NCBI GenBank assembly: GCA_012064415.1
Contig: SSNU01000306.1
Coordinates: 1 to 47,148, forward strand
Length of the DNA stretch: 47,148 nucleotides
Source: Gyrodactylus bullatarudis
Taxonomy: Eukaryota; Platyhelminthes; Monogenea; Gyrodactylidea; Gyrodactylidae
Direction of reading: 5' to 3'
The notes under the pieces are model-generated. The model made no database searches, had not been told where the DNA came from, and was given only the letters and a program-made list of their open reading frames with translations. This document shows, one piece after another, positions 44,586 to 47,148 of this stretch (the first letter of the stretch is position 1; each line of letters begins with the position of its first letter). A program made the position numbers and the translations under genes.

Positions 44586-44997
44586 GCTAATTGGGAATTA
44601 AGTTGGGAATTTATGAATTTTACGAAAACCTCGATTTTTCATCAAAAATTTGAATATGTTAAAGATTTTTTGGAATCCTACTCATGTTGCCCACTTTTAC
44701 GATTTGAAGAAAAAAAATTTTTTCATGAAAAATATGGTAATTTTTCAAATTTCGATTTGGCGCCAAAATCACATTTTTCGAACTTTGAACTGAAAATTAT
44801 TAACGATTTTAAAGTGATAGAGTGGTCAAAATTTGATTTTTCATGAAATTTTTTTTTCAGAATTTTTTTCTTCAAATGGTGAAAGACGGGAACATGAGTG
44901 GGATTCCAAAAGATCTTTAAAAAATTCGAGTTCTTGATGAAATAATCGAGATTTTTGAAAAAAATCATAGATTCCCAACTTCATATCAACCAACTCC
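44586..44997. mobile_element. Family A palindrome, diverged copy
   Basis: The left arm AAGTTGGGAATTTATGAATTT with CATCAAAAATTTGAATATG is mirrored by a right arm ending ATTCCCAACTTCATATCAAC. Its centre contains GATTTGGCGCCAAAATCAC. About 410 bp. Arms are clearly inverted but with substitutions. Confidence 0.65.
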
Positions 44998-46994
44998 ATG
45001 TGCTTTGGTAATATATCCCAAAGGTTCATCTTATTTGATAATGGATTAGCCCATGTCTCTGAATTTTACAGCTTTGAAGACATAAACTCGCGTTTCGTTT
45101 TTGGTATTCCCTCTAGACTTTATTTTTTTATCCTCTGGCCCAGGACAATTAATAGAAGAGTAGTTTTGCAATCATGATTCTTTCCGACTGGCCTAATACA
45201 ATACTGATTAGAATACTTTTCTTTCAAACTAAAACTAATTTCTATTCCTCCAAACTAAATATTTTAGAAAGTTAAGTCCATGCGCAGTGTTTGATTGACA
45301 ATTTTAAACTTTTTCTCTCGACTTAATCTATAAAGATAATCTCCCGGTTTGAGAGAGAAGGGGTCAGTACTTGAGCCAGATAAAATTCTCTTTTGTTTGA
45401 CTTGATTTTTAGACACAATAATTACGTGTCTATTTTTTTGAATGCGAGCATTTTTCGTGTAGTTTTACTAATTTTAAATTATTCGCTTAACACGATTTGT
45501 TGAGAAAGTACAATGATAACTGTGAATCAAACCATTTCTCAAAAAATTTTTCTTTCATTTTATTCAGCCAATAATAACTAAGACATACGACTCATGTTTG
45601 GTTTTGGCGTTAAACGTCAAGCCCTCAATGTAGGAAGCAAAAATCAAAATATTGATATTTATTTTTTAACAAAAAATAAAAAAAATGGTTCAGCTTAGAA
45701 TTTGAATTTAAAAATACGTTAAATTGAAATCGCATGATTTACCAGATGATTGTAAAGAAAGAAAACTGCTCTTTTAAATGGTATAAATTTTCTTAAAATT
45801 CTTCTTTTCGACCAAAAACACTGGAATGTGGTTACTTCCAAGCAGACGTGATATTTTAAGGGTAGAGAAGAGAGGGTAATTTTCACATAAAGTGAACAGG
45901 TTGTACTGTATCATTCTTTTCATTAAGTTTTTGAATTTAGAAATCTTTGTAATTTTGTTTATCCACCTTAGTTTGAGCCTGCTTTAATCCTCTTCCAAAT
46001 TCTCTTTTTGATAGAAATCACTTTTTTCAGTTTTAAGGATTGGTCATGGATCATTGATAAAAATAAATGTTTATCTATTTCTTCTATATTGTACCAGGAG
46101 TGAATGTAATTTACCTCCAGAAATAACTAAAGCTAATTGACATGAAGATTTCTGTTTTCAAGAAACCAAATAATAGTTTTTCGATCCCATCATAATTATG
46201 TTGTTAGAAGTATTGGTCATTTTCAACTTTATCAGCGTTTGTGATTTCAGACAATTGAAGCGATTAAACCGAAATTCTAAATCTTCGTTTATGGATAATC
46301 CAAAATTTCTACATCCTTGAAACCTATAAGAATTTTGAGCTCTAATATTTAAAAAGTGGAAATTTTTGAAATTTAGAATATGGCCAATTTCGACCAGATA
46401 GATTTTTTTCGGAATTTGTTTTCTTCTAACAACTTATCGGCTCATTTCCTGACCTTACGGAGAAAATTCACATTATTAGGAAAAATTCTCTTATCAGTAC
46501 AGAGCCCTAACTTCTCCTCAAGAGGAAATATTCAGCAGCAAATTACAATAAGATATCCAAACTCTAGCAATATTTTTTAAACCCAGATTCCAAAATATTT
46601 AACTTGTTTTGTTTTCCATCTGAGAAGAATAAATTTTATCTGATGGTATGCAGGAATCATCAAAGGAAATTTTATTGACATCCTTCCATGGTTGAAATGA
46701 GAATAGAAATCTGTTAAAATCTTGATATAAGCATGATTGCTTAGAATGCATTCCAACCCAAGCGTTGCCCAGTAGTTTTAAGCTTTTTATATTCTACTTT
46801 TATTCTGATTTATCGATCATTTATGAATCATTTCCTCAAATTATTTTTACCTCAAATTTTTTGGACAAATTTACAGAGAGCCCTGCTTATCTAAATATTA
46901 TCTTCGAGAACAATGCTCGAACTAAAAGAGACATAATTAGGGCCTTGAAAATAATAAGCTAAAATATATTTTAAACGCTTATTACAATGAATTT
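44998..46994. other. Gene-free region with a degenerate family B element
   Basis: At about 46126-46500 (tip AGCTAATTGACATGAAGAT; core TTTTGAGCTCTAATATTTAAAAAG, AATATGGCCAATTTCGACCAGAT) an old family B copy can be traced. Open stretches at 46380-46580 and 46765-46962 overlap or adjoin it and show no domain. Confidence 0.45.
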
Positions 46995-47148
46995 TTAACC
47001 CTCATCCGAAGTATGGGGTGCTATAGCACCCCAAGCGACTTTGAATAGCTCTCAAGATGTCGTTTTAACCGATATCTTCACAATCCTTTTTGTTATTCCT
47101 AAAAGAGAATTAGATTGACATATTTTGAAAGTTTTTTTGTTTCTGTAT
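46995..47148. mobile_element. piggyBac-type element end at window edge
   Basis: TTAACCCTCATCC from 46995 is followed by the 18-bp perfect palindrome GGGGTGCTATAGCACCCC (47015-47032). The layout (TTAA, CCCT, subterminal GGGGT palindrome) is the same as at 32197. It is either a solo end or the start of an element that continues past the window. Confidence 0.6.

Noticed and set aside
1..47148. CRISPR arrays, bacterial operons or a viral genome
   Set aside because: No regularly spaced direct repeats. Introns, piggyBac and LINE elements and animal gene families show a eukaryotic chromosome. No retroviral or DNA-virus gene was recognised.

Overview
This is an AT-rich eukaryotic window with GT-AG introns, animal-type multidomain genes, LINE fragments, a piggyBac transposase and many short palindromic elements. 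I read it as a metazoan, most likely an arthropod. A copepod such as a sea louse would fit the base composition and repeat load, but nothing here proves that. Positions 32443-33427 are an assembly gap.

Bases 1-16.7 kb hold most of one plus-strand gene, a NELL1/NELL2-like secreted protein (thrombospondin-N/laminin-G domain, coiled coil, vWC and EGF modules). Its 5' exons lie outside the window. Its introns are full of repeats: a LINE nested in a long-inverted-repeat element (10061-12013), a second LINE nested in a palindromic element (6117-7443), and a 500-bp TTAA-bounded candidate MITE that surrounds a possible extra in-frame exon (9059-9558).

Bases 17.1-21.0 kb are a compact housekeeping cluster of alternating orientation: protein farnesyltransferase beta (-), a TRMT10C/MRPP1-like mitochondrial tRNA methyltransferase (+), a small acidic protein that may be GON7 (-), and mRNA cap guanine-N7 methyltransferase (+). 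The two divergent spacers are only about 77 bp each. Bases 21.2-23.5 kb hold a three-exon RING-finger gene with a recognisable CCAAT/TATA promoter. After a 4.5-kb gene-free stretch, a minus-strand gene of about nine exons (31421 to 27883) encodes a roughly 582-residue protein with a disordered N-terminal half and a charged helical C-terminal half; I do not recognise it. This gene contains a 16-nt microexon.

From 32.2 kb to the end the window is mostly mobile-element debris: a piggyBac relic interrupted by the gap, two nearly identical long palindromes 4 kb apart (35448-36220 and 39589-40326) with older relatives, a 423-bp MITE with a 5-bp target duplication, and a second piggyBac-type end at the right edge. 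One possible orphan first exon lies at 40977-41091.

The observations most worth following are introns of 26-41 nt in several genes, arm-matched variants in the two palindromes, the candidate exon inside a MITE, and the microexon. I saw no clearly new biochemical system.
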